A stretch of 64,000 bases of DNA, from assembly GCF_026230105.1 (NCBI RefSeq), contig NC_079483.1, positions 17,167,312-17,231,311 of the forward strand, in the 5' to 3' direction. Within the stretch, counting starts at the first letter, position 1, and every line of letters begins with the position of its first letter. Shown piece by piece: positions 46,796 through 58,419 of this stretch. Both the position numbers and the translations under genes were made by a program. The notes beneath the pieces were generated by a model. The model was not told the DNA's origin, ran no database searches, and saw nothing but the letters and a program-made list of their open reading frames with translations. The stretch is from Diorhabda sublineata (Eukaryota; Arthropoda; Insecta; Coleoptera; Chrysomelidae).

Positions 46796-48110
46796 TACTG
46801 TATAGTTCACCAGTGTAAACATTTTTGATCTTTCATTGGCTCATTAACCTTCTAGAGCTTTAAGTTTGTCTGTTGTAATATAATTTCATTCTCATTTGAA
46901 ATATTTAACAGTGTAATCTGTGATTCCAATCAAGCTAAAACGGATGCAATGAAATTCTAGCAACGAAAACGGTGTCAGTAGTTGACGTCAACCTCATCAT
47001 AGCCATTCATAATTGAAATCAAAATTACTACCATATGCGTGTGATTTTGCAATCCTCCTATACTAATAACCCACATTATCCTCTTCGACATCCTTTCCAA
47101 GGATGAAATTTCGCATTTGAAACTTGGCAAGTGGGTAGTAACTGGAAACATTCACAGAAGATGATGTATAATCTATTTCGCTTTTCGGTGAACATCCATA
47201 CATCATACATAACGTCTTTCAAAAATTATAATGGTTCAGAAAAACGGATAAAGACATATATCAGAGGTTTTCTTTCAAAAAGGAACGTAGTCTCCACTAT
47301 TTATCACATACATGCGAATTTCTTTACGTTTACTGGAGTATTGACCGACGAAAAGTTTTATCTGAAAAGTTGTTGGGTGAATAACTTCAAGGTGAACATT
47401 GTTTTATGCTTGGAAAAACTTCACGTTCTCCATCTGAATCCGGCTTATCAAATAAGTGTTCCAAGATATTTCGGAAGAAGGAAATGCTAAAATAAATAAG
47501 TGATAAGAAGAATAGATAATCGCTACCTTACGGAAATACTGACACAACTCGCACAAATCCGCAAATATAGAAGATTTTTCACTAGAAAAATCGACACATC
47601 TTTAGTACGAATGATAGCCGCTGTCTCGAAATGTCACTACTTCAAATCTTGTTTCCCCGTGCAAGGTTGGCCGATTTCAGTTTGGTTCTGCCACGTGCTT
47701 AATGACGGTTAACAATGTCACAAAACAAAAAGTGTCGTATCTGTTTCAGGATTTGTAACATCTTTAGTGCTTACCTTTTTTAAGCAGTTTTAAGTAGTAC
47801 GTGAGATGATGCTGAAGCTATTTTACCTCTCAGCGAACAAATTTAAAACATACAATTCAGAAATTGGATCATAATCTAGAATGTATTTTGGAAATTATTG
47901 TTTCGAATCATTTAGTAACTATAAACAATTTTGCCGAGAAAATTTAAAGTGTAAGTGATTTGTAAAGAACATTTGAATCAGCACGACCATAATTTTAAAC
48001 TATTTCGACAGCGTTGTCAGACTTATGACCGTTGCTTGACTTATGCGGCCTTCTATATGTGAAGTATGATAATTACAATATCTAGGAATACGTTTAGTAG
48101 CATCCAATAC
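46796..48110. other. No supported gene
   Basis: The region holds one of the longer open frames of the window, 119 codons at 47131-47490 on the plus strand. Its composition is mixed and it has no motif, signal or repeat that I can link to a family, so I do not call it a gene. A 70-codon frame follows at 47500-47712. Confidence 0.35.
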
Positions 48111-48114
48111 GTCA

Positions 48115-49140
48115 ATAAATGAATACCATTATTGGCGAAGCTCCGGATGGTGATTTGTGTAACGGTGAAGGATACAGTACCGGGTACGTTCCTTCTTTCG
48201 TCCATTCCGACTCGAGGATAATCCATATCCTGACTATAACTCGATCAATTCGATATACTACTTCCGGTACTGATTCTTCTTTGTCTTGTTATTGCGATTA
48301 TTTTCTTCGAATCGATTTTATCTTCTTTTTCTTCGATTTTGGATTCGTTCCTTTTAGGCGCCGGTTGTATTTTCGAAAGCTTTGAACCAAGCGCTAAAAT
48401 TTGGGGTTGCTCCACCGCCTCCACCGTCGCCTGTATTGGAAGGTAGAAGATCGTGAGGTGTAATCGCTGGATTTTTACGTTTTACACTTTTTACGCTTCC
48501 TTCGTTGGTCATTCTTCTTTTTTTGATCTTCGACGAATTTGTGTTTACCGAAACTGTCTAGTACTGTTCATAATTTGAGTTTAGGTGCGTTTTGACTGTT
48601 AATTAATTTTTGGTGGCTTTTAATTTAGAAAGGGGACCGAGAGGAAATATTTCGTCGGTTTTATTGGTATTTTGTACGTTGGTAATGAGGTTACCTTTAC
48701 TTTTACCCGGTTGCAAACGATCGATTTCTTTTCTTTTGAAAAATTTCCAAGGATTTCGGAAATACTGTTACGGTTGGTTTTTCTTTTTTATCGGGAAATT
48801 GATCTAGTTTGGCCGTTATGGGATCTATTTCGTCTAAGCCGGTGTAAGTTTGGGAATTGCACGCCGAACTGAATTCGGCAAATTTCGGCGTATCGTCCAA
48901 CCATTTTTTTATATATTTTAGAGATTGTTCGGTGGTTATACTTAGAGCGTCCATGTTAGAAGAAAGTGGTTTATCAAAAACGTTAGAGCTACTTATTGAG
49001 TCTTCTTTTTAAACCATCAGAATGTATGCTGTCCGTGGTATTGTTACCTTTTTCGCATTCAAAATCGAATTCCTTGCATTATTTCTACGGTTTCTCTTTG
49101 ATTTCATTTTTTAATTTATCTTCCTTTTCGATTAAATTAC
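48115..49140 (-). pseudogene. CpG-rich, frameshifted protein-coding remnant, possibly host-derived
   Basis: On the minus strand about 1 kb can be read as protein with several frameshifts. An 83-codon frame at 48703-48954 starts MDALSITTEQSLKYIKKWLD, then DTPKFAEFSSACNSQ. After a frameshift it reads GKSKGNLITNVQNTNKTDEI and FPLGPLSKLKATKN. Further on come LDSFGKHKFVEDQKKKN, KRKNPAITPHDLLPSNTGDG with a glycine run, NFSAWFKAFEN, a K/E-rich stretch, and VGMDERRNVPG. The codons use many CG dinucleotides, unlike the AT-rich surroundings, and there are no transposon motifs. The polar, Ser/Lys/Gly-rich content suggests a regulatory or scaffold protein. I do not recognise the family. A processed pseudogene or a decayed gene copy fits best. 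Confidence 0.45.
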
Positions 49141-49468
49141 AAATTAATAGTTTGTGTACAATATATTGATAGATAATTGCTTTTGTCCGACGTATCTTAA
49201 GGTACAATTATGAATAATTAGAGGTGGTAGTCGATATTAGTGTCAGTCATTCGTTGGTTTAGATTTATTCCAAAAACGATGTTTGAATGCGAAACCTGTC
49301 TTACACTGTGTACAGAAAATATGATTTATGATCGCTATTAATGGAGAACCGATGACAGTTTCTGATGTTACCTTAATCGACTTTGTACAAATGGTCGCTT
49401 ACACTGTAAAACATTTTTACACAAATTTAAAAAAGGGTATTTCAATCCACTTTTTCAAACGTCTTTCA
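49141..49468. other. No feature recognised
   Basis: Spacer. Near 49283 a short CETCLTLC reading is too brief to call a zinc finger. Confidence 0.35.
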
Positions 49469-49735
49469 CGAGGTCCCAAAAGTACCAGGTGTGATCTAGA
49501 GATGGCGGTAGTTGCTTTAAAAATACCAATGTATCAAAATCTATACAATTTGAAGACGCAATTTTGTTTAGAATTCGTTTAGCAGTCATAAATAGTGAAA
49601 GTTTTCAGTGAATATGTGAAAAAATTTGTCCAAGTCCAACCAATATAGAAGCTGAACTACATTCTACTCTGGATGAGACAGCTACTTCGTTATCAACTGT
49701 AAAATATTGGGAACAGACTGGATGATTGATGGCAA
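49469..49735 (+). mobile_element. mariner copy, 5' end only
   Basis: The left end CGAGGTCCCAAAAGTACCAGG is followed by a 5' UTR-like block (GATCTAGAGATGGCGGTAGT) that matches the element at 23798, then SPTNIEAELHSTLDETATSL and STVKYW. Similarity to the family stops at about 49735, so only about 265 bp remain and no catalytic residue is present. Confidence 0.75.
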
Positions 49736-50940
49736 CAGCGTTGGAACAACACAAACAACTAAGCGAGAATATTCTTTCAAAAGAGTGGATCAACAGGAAA
49801 CATGGCGAACTGAATTTCTACCTTACAAAGGCACCCTCCAAATAAGGATGTTTTAGAGCTTATCTGTACCGTTTCCACGTCATTTACAGCCCAAGATGTC
49901 TATACTGGACGATGACGTAGATCATACCATTAGTGGAAATGCCAGAGAGAAATTATCACTGCTGGAAACCATGTACTGACCGCAAATATGTTGTATTATG
50001 CTGTATTTTTGTAAAGTACGTTAATAATAAACGCATTGGAATAAACGCGTCTTTACTTGCGAAATCAGGATCTGACGAGGATCAAACGACACGGAGGATG
50101 AAGGTCCTCAACGGTCGCTGTGTGGTACATTAGAGACGGTATTGGAAAAATGAGATTGCTGACCGTAATCTTCCTGCTCTATTCTGTGTGATGATTTCAC
50201 TGTTACATCAGCAGCTGCAAGATATTCAAATAGCAACAATACATGTCAAGATGGCCTAAAAGATTCGTTATCTTCCCAAGAAGTCTGTTCTAATTGTTAA
50301 ATTATTCGCTAGTGTTTAAAGTATTTATACGTACGCTTTGTTATAAAATTCAATTTGTTATCGTGTCAGCGCGAATCACTTTTAACGTCAAGTTTCCAAA
50401 AAAAGATTTTTTCTTAGAAAATACCCACGGATATCATTTAGTAATATACATCGAACTTAATTTATTAAGTTCAAAAGAACATTGTTATAACGTCAATATA
50501 AAATACTAATAATAATACTTGTTTATGTCTAGTTTACAATATAACAATTTAAACAGTTTGATTCATTATACTAAACATCATAAATCATACTGAATTACGA
50601 AATCCGTATTATAAACCGAATGGCATTGACATCAAGCTTTCCATTGTGGTTTTGACTTCTAGTCTTTTTTTAACTTTTTTTATATATATTTTAAGAGAAA
50701 TTAAAAATTCTAAACCCTACAAAAAGCTTATATTGATTACGGGAGCAATTATTTTCGACCTTGGGCATTCAATTCGGAACGTAAACATGTTGTTGTAACC
50801 TGGCGATACTCGTAGAAGCGAAGATTTCGATAAAAAGCATATTGGGATTAGCAAAAAAACATATAGTACCTAGAGACAAGTCCACACACTTGTGCGTTAA
50901 CCTTTCAGAACATTAATTGCCGTCTGTCTTTCCCAAATGA
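49736..50940. other. No supported gene
   Basis: A less AT-rich block at 49790-50280 contains a 66-codon frame (49933-50133) without known motif. It could be decayed transposon. Confidence 0.35.
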
Positions 50941-51022
50941 GAATTTCTCTTCTGCAAATCAAACTTTGAGGTTTGGAGAAGCTGTGGGACCAGATCTGGT
51001 GAATATGGTGGGTGGTCTAGGA
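50941..51022 (-). pseudogene. Short DDE-transposase scrap
   Basis: The minus strand reads LDHPPYSPDLVPQLLQ, the HPPYSPDLAP motif just before the third catalytic residue of mariner-type transposases. Nothing readable continues. A possible transposon end (TACGAGGGTTGTTTTTTTTT) lies at 51117. Confidence 0.45.
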
Positions 51023-51839
51023 TTTAGTTGGTTGTTTGAAAAATTTTATTGAATTATAATTTCAGCCTCCGTTAAACTACAAAAGTTTTACAATAAAATA
51101 ATTGGAAAAATTAAATACGAGGGTTGTTTTTTTTTAGGATAATAGTCCTTATTTGAGTAAATATTTCCTGAAAAAGTCCTGTAATTTGTGGTTTCAGCTA
51201 TTTGAACCGCGTTTATAGTGTAGAAAAAATACAAAAATCGCAAATAACTAGATAAGGACAGTATGAAGGCTGTATGATTGTGACTTTGTTAAATGCTGTA
51301 CAAGCTTCGATGATTGCTCGTGAAGCTTCCAATCACATCGTCAAAGAATCGTCCTTTTTTGGTTCTGGTAATACAGAATACTTTATCTGCGCTTCGTTTC
51401 CGGATCCCAAGTAAACACTAATAATATTTAATAAGTTCGCGATCACATTCTTCGTTTCTTTACAAGATTTCCAATTTTCTAATTTGATTCTATCGAATTT
51501 CAAAACGAAATTTGTTCGATAGGAATTAGAATTAGGATAAATTTCTGTTTAGAAAAAATGCGGTGTATTTAAAAGCAACAACAGCTGTGGCAACGATAAA
51601 GTTTCTAGATTGATAACATTTAAACAGATTTTAATGTTTTTATAAACAATTTAAGCGTAGTTAAACATTAAAAATAAAATTTTGGAAAAGTTTTTTTTAG
51701 TAAAAGTTGTATTTTTCATTTTTACATTCTATTCTTAATCCGCTTCAAAACGATAGCTCAGGATTTCATTTTACGTCATAACTTTTGTAAATAAGGGGTT
51801 TTTCAATAATGACAATTTTTTTTTCAAAATAAAATGAAA
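51023..51839. other. No feature recognised
   Basis: AT-rich sequence. The CpG-containing part at 51250-51420 may be decayed transposase, but I could not read it. Confidence 0.35.
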
Positions 51840-52840
51840 ACCATTTTTGATATTTCAAAAACTTTATTATCGGGTTGAAGTACATTCAATCCATTTATGA
51901 ATGAAACTCGACTTCGGTCATATGGCCACCGCGGGCACGTTTGCAGCGGTTGATTCGCTGGACCCAATATTCCATGACTCGGCCACACATTTCGGCCGAA
52001 ACGGCTGCTATTTCTCGTTCAATGTTAGCTTTGAGTTTGTCCAACGTCGTCGGCTTATTAGGATAGACCAATGACTTGACGTAGTCCCAAAGAAAAAAAT
52101 CTCGAGGCGTTAAATCGCACGAACGAGGCGGCCAATCGACTGGTCCATTTCTTGAGATAACACGCTCATCAAACTTCAATAAATCGATTTTAACGAGTGC
52201 TATGGGGCTTGTCGTGCCGTCCTGAAGAAACCACATGCTGTCCTAGTCCATATATTCCAAATCGGGCCAAAAATAATCGATAATCATGGCGCGATAACGA
52301 TAAACATTCACAATAACGTGGCGACCTCTATCGTCGACGAAAAAATATGGCCCTATGAAGCCGCCGACACCAAACAGTTATCTTTTGTGGATGAAGTGGT
52401 TTTCCATTAAGCACATGTGGATTTTCAACCGCCCAATACCATGTATTTTGTTTATTGACAAACCCATTGAGCCAGAAATGAGCTTCGTCACTGAATATAA
52501 TTTTGATAATAATTGATTATCTTGGCGTATCTTTTCCAGAACCCAAACGGAGAACGTACGTCGCTTCGAATTGTCCATCGGCTTCAATTCTTGAGTGAGC
52601 CTGATCTTGTATGGATGTAAAGTAAGATCCTTACGAAAAATTCATCATAAAGTGGTCTTGGCGATGCCCAATTCTTGAGACCGCCGTGGAATTGATTCCA
52701 ATCCAATCCGTAGTCTCACTGGCACGACAACATCACACAACGAATATGTAGACTCAAACTTTTCCACTAAACTTGTTACTGCCTGTCTGCTAGGTCGAGA
52801 ATTAACACCATGATGAATAAACTGACAGTGCCAGTTCGAT
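51840..52840 (-). mobile_element. Tc1/mariner-superfamily transposase copy, DD39D-like spacing
   Basis: The minus strand gives VNSRPSRQAVTSLVEKFEST and RSQELGIAKTTL (helix-turn-helix region), LTQELKPMDNSKRRTFSVWV, then FSDEAHFWLNGFVNKQN with the first catalytic aspartate. A frameshift leads to GGFIGPYFFVDDRGRHVIVN, a stop, MWFLQDGTTS with the second, and RNGPVDWPPRSCDLTPRDFF with the third. I count 39 residues between the second and third aspartates. The last 113 codons (51895-52236) are open to the natural stop, ending in RARGGHMTEVEFHS. All three aspartates survive, but one stop and at least two frameshifts break the gene. Terminal inverted repeats were not found. Confidence 0.85.
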
Positions 52841-52969
52841 GTTAAGTGAAAAGGTGCGTTTACAAACTAAATTCAAAATTGTCAAGTCCCTATATTACAT
52901 GGCGATTATCTCTAGTTGTTCCCCGAGTCCTTATTATTGCAGAAAGATTTTTGGGTTTCACATTCCCGA

Positions 52970-53160
52970 TCATTTAAGTTGCAGTTTTAATTTTGACAGT
53001 TTCATCAACGGTAGCAATATTGTCGTCAAGAATAGCGATATCAATTGAATCTCTATTCTTATCATCCTTCTTCTTTTGCACTAATTGGCTTTGGTGTATA
53101 TTGTACCAAAACATGCTTCTTAGCATCCTTTTCATGTAGTGACCCTTTACGTACATATTT
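52970..53160 (-). pseudogene. Possible LINE C-terminal fragment
   Basis: The 60-codon minus-strand frame reads LRSMFWYNIHQSQLVQKKKD and DSIDIAILDDN. This recalls the LxWDxxIxTxRxIxHNxPDIxxxDKxxxxxxLIDIAxPxDxN block near the end of some insect LINE proteins. The match is loose. Confidence 0.25.
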
Positions 53161-53869
53161 TTAGGCTATAACGTCTGCATTCCCTATCATTCCCTATCTT
53201 TTGTTTCATAATATTTAGTCCTTTGCTGAAATGCTTCTGTTTTTCCCAGGACCTGTCCTTGATATGTTCTTCCAACTCTTTTTTTAGCGTTGAAATTATC
53301 TATTTTTTCTGCTACTTTTTCTACTGTGTTAGTTGTTGCTCCATCTTTAGTTGTTGCTCTATGGGTTCTATAATAGTTATTTTGTTAGTTCTTCCAAGCT
53401 ACAGGTTTTATTACTACCATGTCTTCTATACACAAATAGCCTACAACTTGCTTTTGGGTATTTTGACATCTTTCCCGATTCCAAACTCTATTTTAATATC
53501 TTCGTCTTCATTCTTTACAGTTAATCGTCTACTTTGAAGCTTTCTGGGTATATATGTATCCTTTTACTGATACTTTAAGCTTCCTTATTAGAAGCAACAA
53601 AGCCGAAGGAAACCACCTTGCAGAAAGCCACTTTTTATCTAGATTGTCATGTCCTCTTCTTGAATTAATCACAAGAATCGAACGCTACGACTAAGTCGAG
53701 CACCGTCGGAGGCTTTTTGGATCTTCCATCCAAGCCATTCCTCTTTAAAAAAAATGTTCGTGTAGTCCTTTCACGTTAAATACGTCAATAATCCTGTTTA
53801 ATCTGACCGTCGTCTAAGAATTCGTGCGATTGTGACGAATTTTCGTTTTTTTCCTTAATGAAAGCGCAC
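53161..53869. other. No supported gene
   Basis: A 104-codon plus-strand frame (53223-53537) is F/C/S-rich from a T-rich strand and has no motif. It is probably chance. The minus strand may hold more decayed LINE. Confidence 0.35.
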
Positions 53870-54110
53870 AATCCATGAACTGGGAGAGTCCAACCTTCCC
53901 AAGAGCCAAAAAAGCGAAAATGAGTAAATCAAAATTTGATATTCAATTAATCAGTTTCCTGAAGGCTTCTTCATCATCACCAGCTCATGCCGCATTGTCT
54001 GTTAAGACGTTTCTAGTTAAATACATTACCCCAGTGCTAGACCATCCACCTTATCAGCCGGACCTTGCACCGTGCGAATTCTCTCTCATTTTTAAGTTGA
54101 AATCTGCGTG
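53870..54110 (+). pseudogene. mariner transposase fragment (third mariner lineage)
   Basis: The 78-codon frame reads NWESPTFPRAKKAKMSKSKF, then after a deletion SSSPAHAALSVKTFLVKYIT, then DHPPYQPDLAPCEF and FKLKSA. This matches EWxxPxSPRPKKARMSKSK...APAHTALSVxxFLxKxxIxVLxHPPYSPDLAPCDFFLFPKLKSAL. The HxDN part with the second catalytic aspartate is deleted, and the third aspartate is glutamate here (PCEF). It differs from the two other mariner families in the window. Confidence 0.75.
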
Positions 54111-55408
54111 ATAGTAAATAAATATACATAATATCACTAGTCTTGTTATATAATAGCCACACATCTCACTATTTTTTACAATATAGGTGTTTTTACAATT
54201 TTTTCAACGTATTTCTGAAAGTCATTCAAGACGTTTCATTTCAAGTTTGTATACTGAGCAAGATAAAGGAGTCGGAGGCTCAGGATAAAAAAAAACAGCC
54301 GCAGATATACGAGCTATTGAAAGGATGATCTTAAAGAGAAAATTTCTTATAACGAATTTTTTTCCTTTTTAACGTCACGTTCCAAAAAGAGAAACCCCTT
54401 TTTAAAGATTTATCCGAGCATTATGAAATGAGTGGAGACCATCAGTCTCATTAGAGAAGGCAAATTTATTTAAGGTAATAAGGGAAGATACTAAAAAACG
54501 AGTGTTTATTATACGGGGTACGATTTTAATAGTAATATACTGGATAGCTCAAAAAATATAAGTAATTTTATATAAATATCATAGGTAATTAGCATCCTGT
54601 AGCATAATAGACAGTTGATATACACGTGAAGGTCTAATTAGAAAAATACTTTGATCTGTATAGTACAATTTGTCTATATTCTGTCAATATCCTTCAAGGA
54701 TCTCGTCGTAACGTGTTTCGTGTTGTCCAGAGTCTCCAAGTTGTCCTTACAGTGATCTCTGAAACGAAAATAAATCTGACGAGACAAGTTCGGGGTTATA
54801 GGCCGACTATACTATAATCCTGATCATTTTTTATCAACTAAGCGGTCTCGTGGTGGAATTTCCAAGCTAATCCAAGAGTTCCGTCGCTCCAAAAGCTTGA
54901 AACTCACTAGGTACCAATCCGTTGAGTTATCAAGACCCCCCTAGGTGACGCTATGTGTATTATCATCATCTGGTACTATTCTAGCTTGTTCTCTTCAACT
55001 TTGAATTGCATCAATCGCTCGATAGGTGCATCTTGGATCCTCTCCAATCAATCCAGAAGTTCCAACACGTGCTTCATCACCAAGTTTAATCAAAACGCAG
55101 TGTTTCTAGCTCTAGATCCTGTAATTTCGTGGCATCTTGAAATATAGAGAACGTTATCTTATTTAAAAATCATACGCAACACGAAGTAATTTGGAATTAA
55201 TTACTTTGGTCTATTTTATACACATAAAGTTTATTAAATTTGTCCTTGGTCTTTTATTAATTGAATAAAAATACACTACGGTCATCCTTAGCGTTATTTA
55301 ATCCTCTTTGAAATTAATCTTTGCTAGATAACTAGGGTCGACACAAACGTTGTTTATCCGATTAAATATTACTGAACGGTAGTAAATAATAACTAATTCA
55401 TTTAGTTA
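54111..55408. other. No supported gene; GC-richer block at 54680-55150
   Basis: The block at 54680-55150 is less AT-rich and includes a 64-codon plus-strand frame (54953-55147). The minus strand there reads RCHEITGSRARNTAF and LERIQDAPIERLMQF in one frame with stops. I do not recognise it. Retroelement coding sequence is possible. Confidence 0.3.
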
Positions 55409-55704
55409 GGTAATTATTTAGAATTGGAGGCAAAAATAGTTCCAAAACAATTTTCAAGCATTTGTGGTTGTTTCTAAGGGTACAAATAGTAAATTTAAGG
55501 CGTGGGAGACATGATAAATCCATTAAACCTAACCTAACCTAACCAAGATGGTAATTATTTAGAATTGGTTAGGTTAGGTTAGGTTTAATGGATTTATCAT
55601 GTCTCCCCCGCCTTAAATTTACTATTTGTACCCTTAGAAACAACCCCAAATGCGTGAAAAATGTTTTAGAACGATGCCCGGAGCTCCAATTCTAAATAAT
55701 TACC
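55409..55704. repeat. Fold-back repeat with ~137-bp arms and CCTAA/TTAGG tracts at the loop
   Basis: The arms at 55409-55544 and 55567-55704 are reverse complements. The inner ~90 bp (GGGTACAAATAGTAAATTTA through ATGATAAATCCATTAAACC) are nearly identical, and the outer parts differ more. Each arm ends at the loop in three to four CCTAA units. The 22-bp loop carries GGTAATTATTTAGAATT, which also begins the left arm and, inverted, ends the right arm, so a 19-bp word is present three times (55409, 55550 and, inverted, 55686). Confidence 0.9.
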
Positions 55705-56159
55705 AATAGTTACATATAAAAACAAATTTATGTGCCATAACAACATATTATTCTCCCCGCGTATGTGTACTTGTTCAAGACAATAAAATTCAGTTTATCT
55801 CCTAAGAACTTGTATATATATATATTTACGAGATGTTTCTGAGAAGATTAGAGAAATGTTCAAACTGTTTCACATCTTGGCAAATGGATTATATAAGACT
55901 TCGTTGACAAATGATTCACAATAATCCCTCGCCGGGCTTGAAAATAACCATAAAATATTTTTTATTACAAAATGAGGCTTAAAATTTTTACTAATTACCA
56001 TTAGAGCTCAGGTAAACAACGGAATAAATCTAGTTTTTAATAAATTTAATGTCTTTAATTGATTATAGAGTTAATTAATTTGTAGCGGTGAGAAAAGACG
56101 TTTTACTATAACCCATACGCCCAGAGGAATTTCCCTACAATATAAAGGCAGAAGAAAAA
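55705..56159. other. No feature recognised
   Basis: AT-rich spacer with a short TATATATATA run near 55815. Confidence 0.4.
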
Positions 56160-56960
56160 CTAGATAAAGCTATCAACCATTTATCCAACTAATTATAGTG
56201 GCTATATGAAGAACTGGAGTCCGATTACACAACAGACTTATCAAAGTATGCCAAAAATCTCAGGATATTTCAGAAAAGAACTTGGACACGGTTCTAAAAG
56301 AGAATAAGCGAGTTAGCCCCAGCACAACGTCTCCAAATAAACTTATCCGCAACAACGAAATTGAGATATTGCAATAATGATCAAAAAATTTGAGAATCCC
56401 ACATTCCTAGCTCGGAATTTTGGCAGGAAAAATCTGTTCAATAAACAGAATCAAGTGCTTGCTTCAAGCACTACAAATGACCAAATAAAGATGGTATTTT
56501 CCATTATATTAAGGCTTCCAAGAAATATCTTCAAAGGTATTTTGAATCCGACCAGATTCTAGGCTACAGGTACAAAATATAGATAAAGTAGAGTTCATAC
56601 TAAAAACGGTAAGAAGATCAGCTGATCAACTAAAGTCCTACCGATAACCAAAAAGGAAGCTGATTACAAGTGCACTACATGTCCTAGTTTAAGGCTATTG
56701 ATATCAAAGATATTGATCCAGCATCCTTCATTGATATAGAGGGCGCTTTTGGCAGTACCCAGTATCCCTATTTCCGAATGAATCGAGGCTATAAAAGGCA
56801 GAAAAAATCGCCTCAACGATTACTACATTATTGTTTGCTAGGCGGAATCCTATCATCCCTACTGTGGTCGTTGTTAATGAACAAAATTCTTACTAGACTA
56901 GACTAGCATCGTTAGATTCATAGTCATAGGCTAAGCTACGAAACAGCAGATAATCTACCT
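56160..56960 (+). pseudogene. Heavily decayed LINE ORF2 (R1/I-like), linker to RT
   Basis: At 56722-56780 the plus strand reads ASFIDIEGAFGSTQYPYF, matching the catalytic motif A block FxDIEGAFDNT of R1/I-type reverse transcriptases. At 56840-56905 it reads GGILSSLLWSLLMNKILTRL, matching CPQGGVLSPLLWSLVVDELLTRL. The ~60 bp between them are about half of what a complete RT would need, so part is deleted. Upstream, EEKLDKAINHLSN near 56152-56190 resembles the start of the endonuclease-RT linker. Stops are common. Confidence 0.6.
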
Positions 56961-58419
56961 GCTGTCTATTTCATCTGAAGGCTTGAGTATCTCAAAGGAA
57001 TAGTTCCAACACATTGGGAAATGGGGCGTGCATCCCTTCGAGATAATTGTTCGAGCACGTCTATGGATAAATAAGATTGAGTAACTTTATTCATTGAGTT
57101 CGATTTTATTGATTGGTTTGGTTTAAATTGCGATAAACATAATAGATACGTACAGGTGTATTTTATACCTTTGGTAGACAAGAAAGAATGATGATTCATA
57201 GAGTGTATTGTAACTAATGAAGAGAAATAAGAAGTTATTCAGCTCTAGCATCATTAAACTTGATAGAAAATTGGTATTTGATTTTTATTTCGTGAATAGA
57301 TTCTGCATTTGAGCACATCGAAGCTTTTGGCGTGTCTCATAAGATTGACCGACAATATCGCGTTTAAAACACCTTAAAGATTTACGAAATAAACTTTCTC
57401 AATTTGTTTGTACTATAATTTGACTCCAATATTAATTTTGTAACTAATTAAGATACAAATGGATGAGTTGTTTCTCGATACCACCGACTCTTGGACAGTG
57501 ATAGCAGCTTGGCTGTAAAACCAAAATAAATGAATTTCGAATATAATTTTGAGTTATAACCCGTAGAAAGTTTGTTTTGGAAACGTCTAGTACTGAAATC
57601 TTTTGCAGCAAGTCGTTCGTAAAATATTGAAAGCAGTGTATAATATAAAACGATAAATCATCTACTTCTACATCGTTAGTATGTCTTTGTACGTCTAAAC
57701 GGCTGAAGATATGAACTGAGGATCAGTTTTCATCTAGCAGAAAATGTTATATTTCGGAAAAGCTTTGACAGTAACGGAGGAATTTGAAATAATTGTTGTT
57801 TTAGACAATATTTATCATATAAATGAGATTAAGATTGGAATTAGAAGGTTACACTTATTTATAAACACATGGTATCTTGTAGTATATCATTTTTTTTTTT
57901 TGGGTTTTATAACAAAAGAAGCTTTAAAGTTGATATTTTGTTTTGAGCGGTCTACTATGTTTCCCAGGCCGGGTAAATGAACTTCGCAATACATCACACC
58001 TAAAATTTTGTCTTCTAGACAATTTATTTGTTCTCAAAAGCATGAATAATATGGCGCTTTCATCTGGTAGAGTGCCTGGATTAGGGAATTTTAACTATTA
58101 GCTATAAAGATTATATATATTTAACTAGGTGTGTGGTTTAATAGCATGGGTAACTGTAATTTCCTCTCGAACCTCCTCTTGATACTCCGTGATCATAAAC
58201 TTCGGTACTTCTTACCCTAATTAAGTAAATTTAACTATCATAACGTTGGAATAAGTTGATGAAATTTGGAAAGTTACATCAAAATGTAACTCATTTAGGT
58301 TCGTTGTGAAATATCAAATATTGAATTGCCAAATATTTTAGGTATTGTAAGGACTATCTGAACAACAAAGGCATCATTCCCCATGTGTCCTTTGTAAGAT
58401 TTTTTTCTTATCTTCACAA
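56961..58419. other. No supported gene
   Basis: Frames at 56966-57199 (minus, 77 codons) and 57744-57980 (plus, 78 codons) have no recognised motif. A T run lies at 57890-57901. Confidence 0.4.

Noticed and set aside
47131..47490. 119-codon plus-strand open frame as a gene
   Set aside because: It is one of the longer frames, but it has no domain, signal peptide, splice context or codon bias separating it from background.
53223..53537. 104-codon F/C/S-rich frame as a membrane protein
   Set aside because: The composition follows from a T-rich strand, and no start context or known fold signature was seen.
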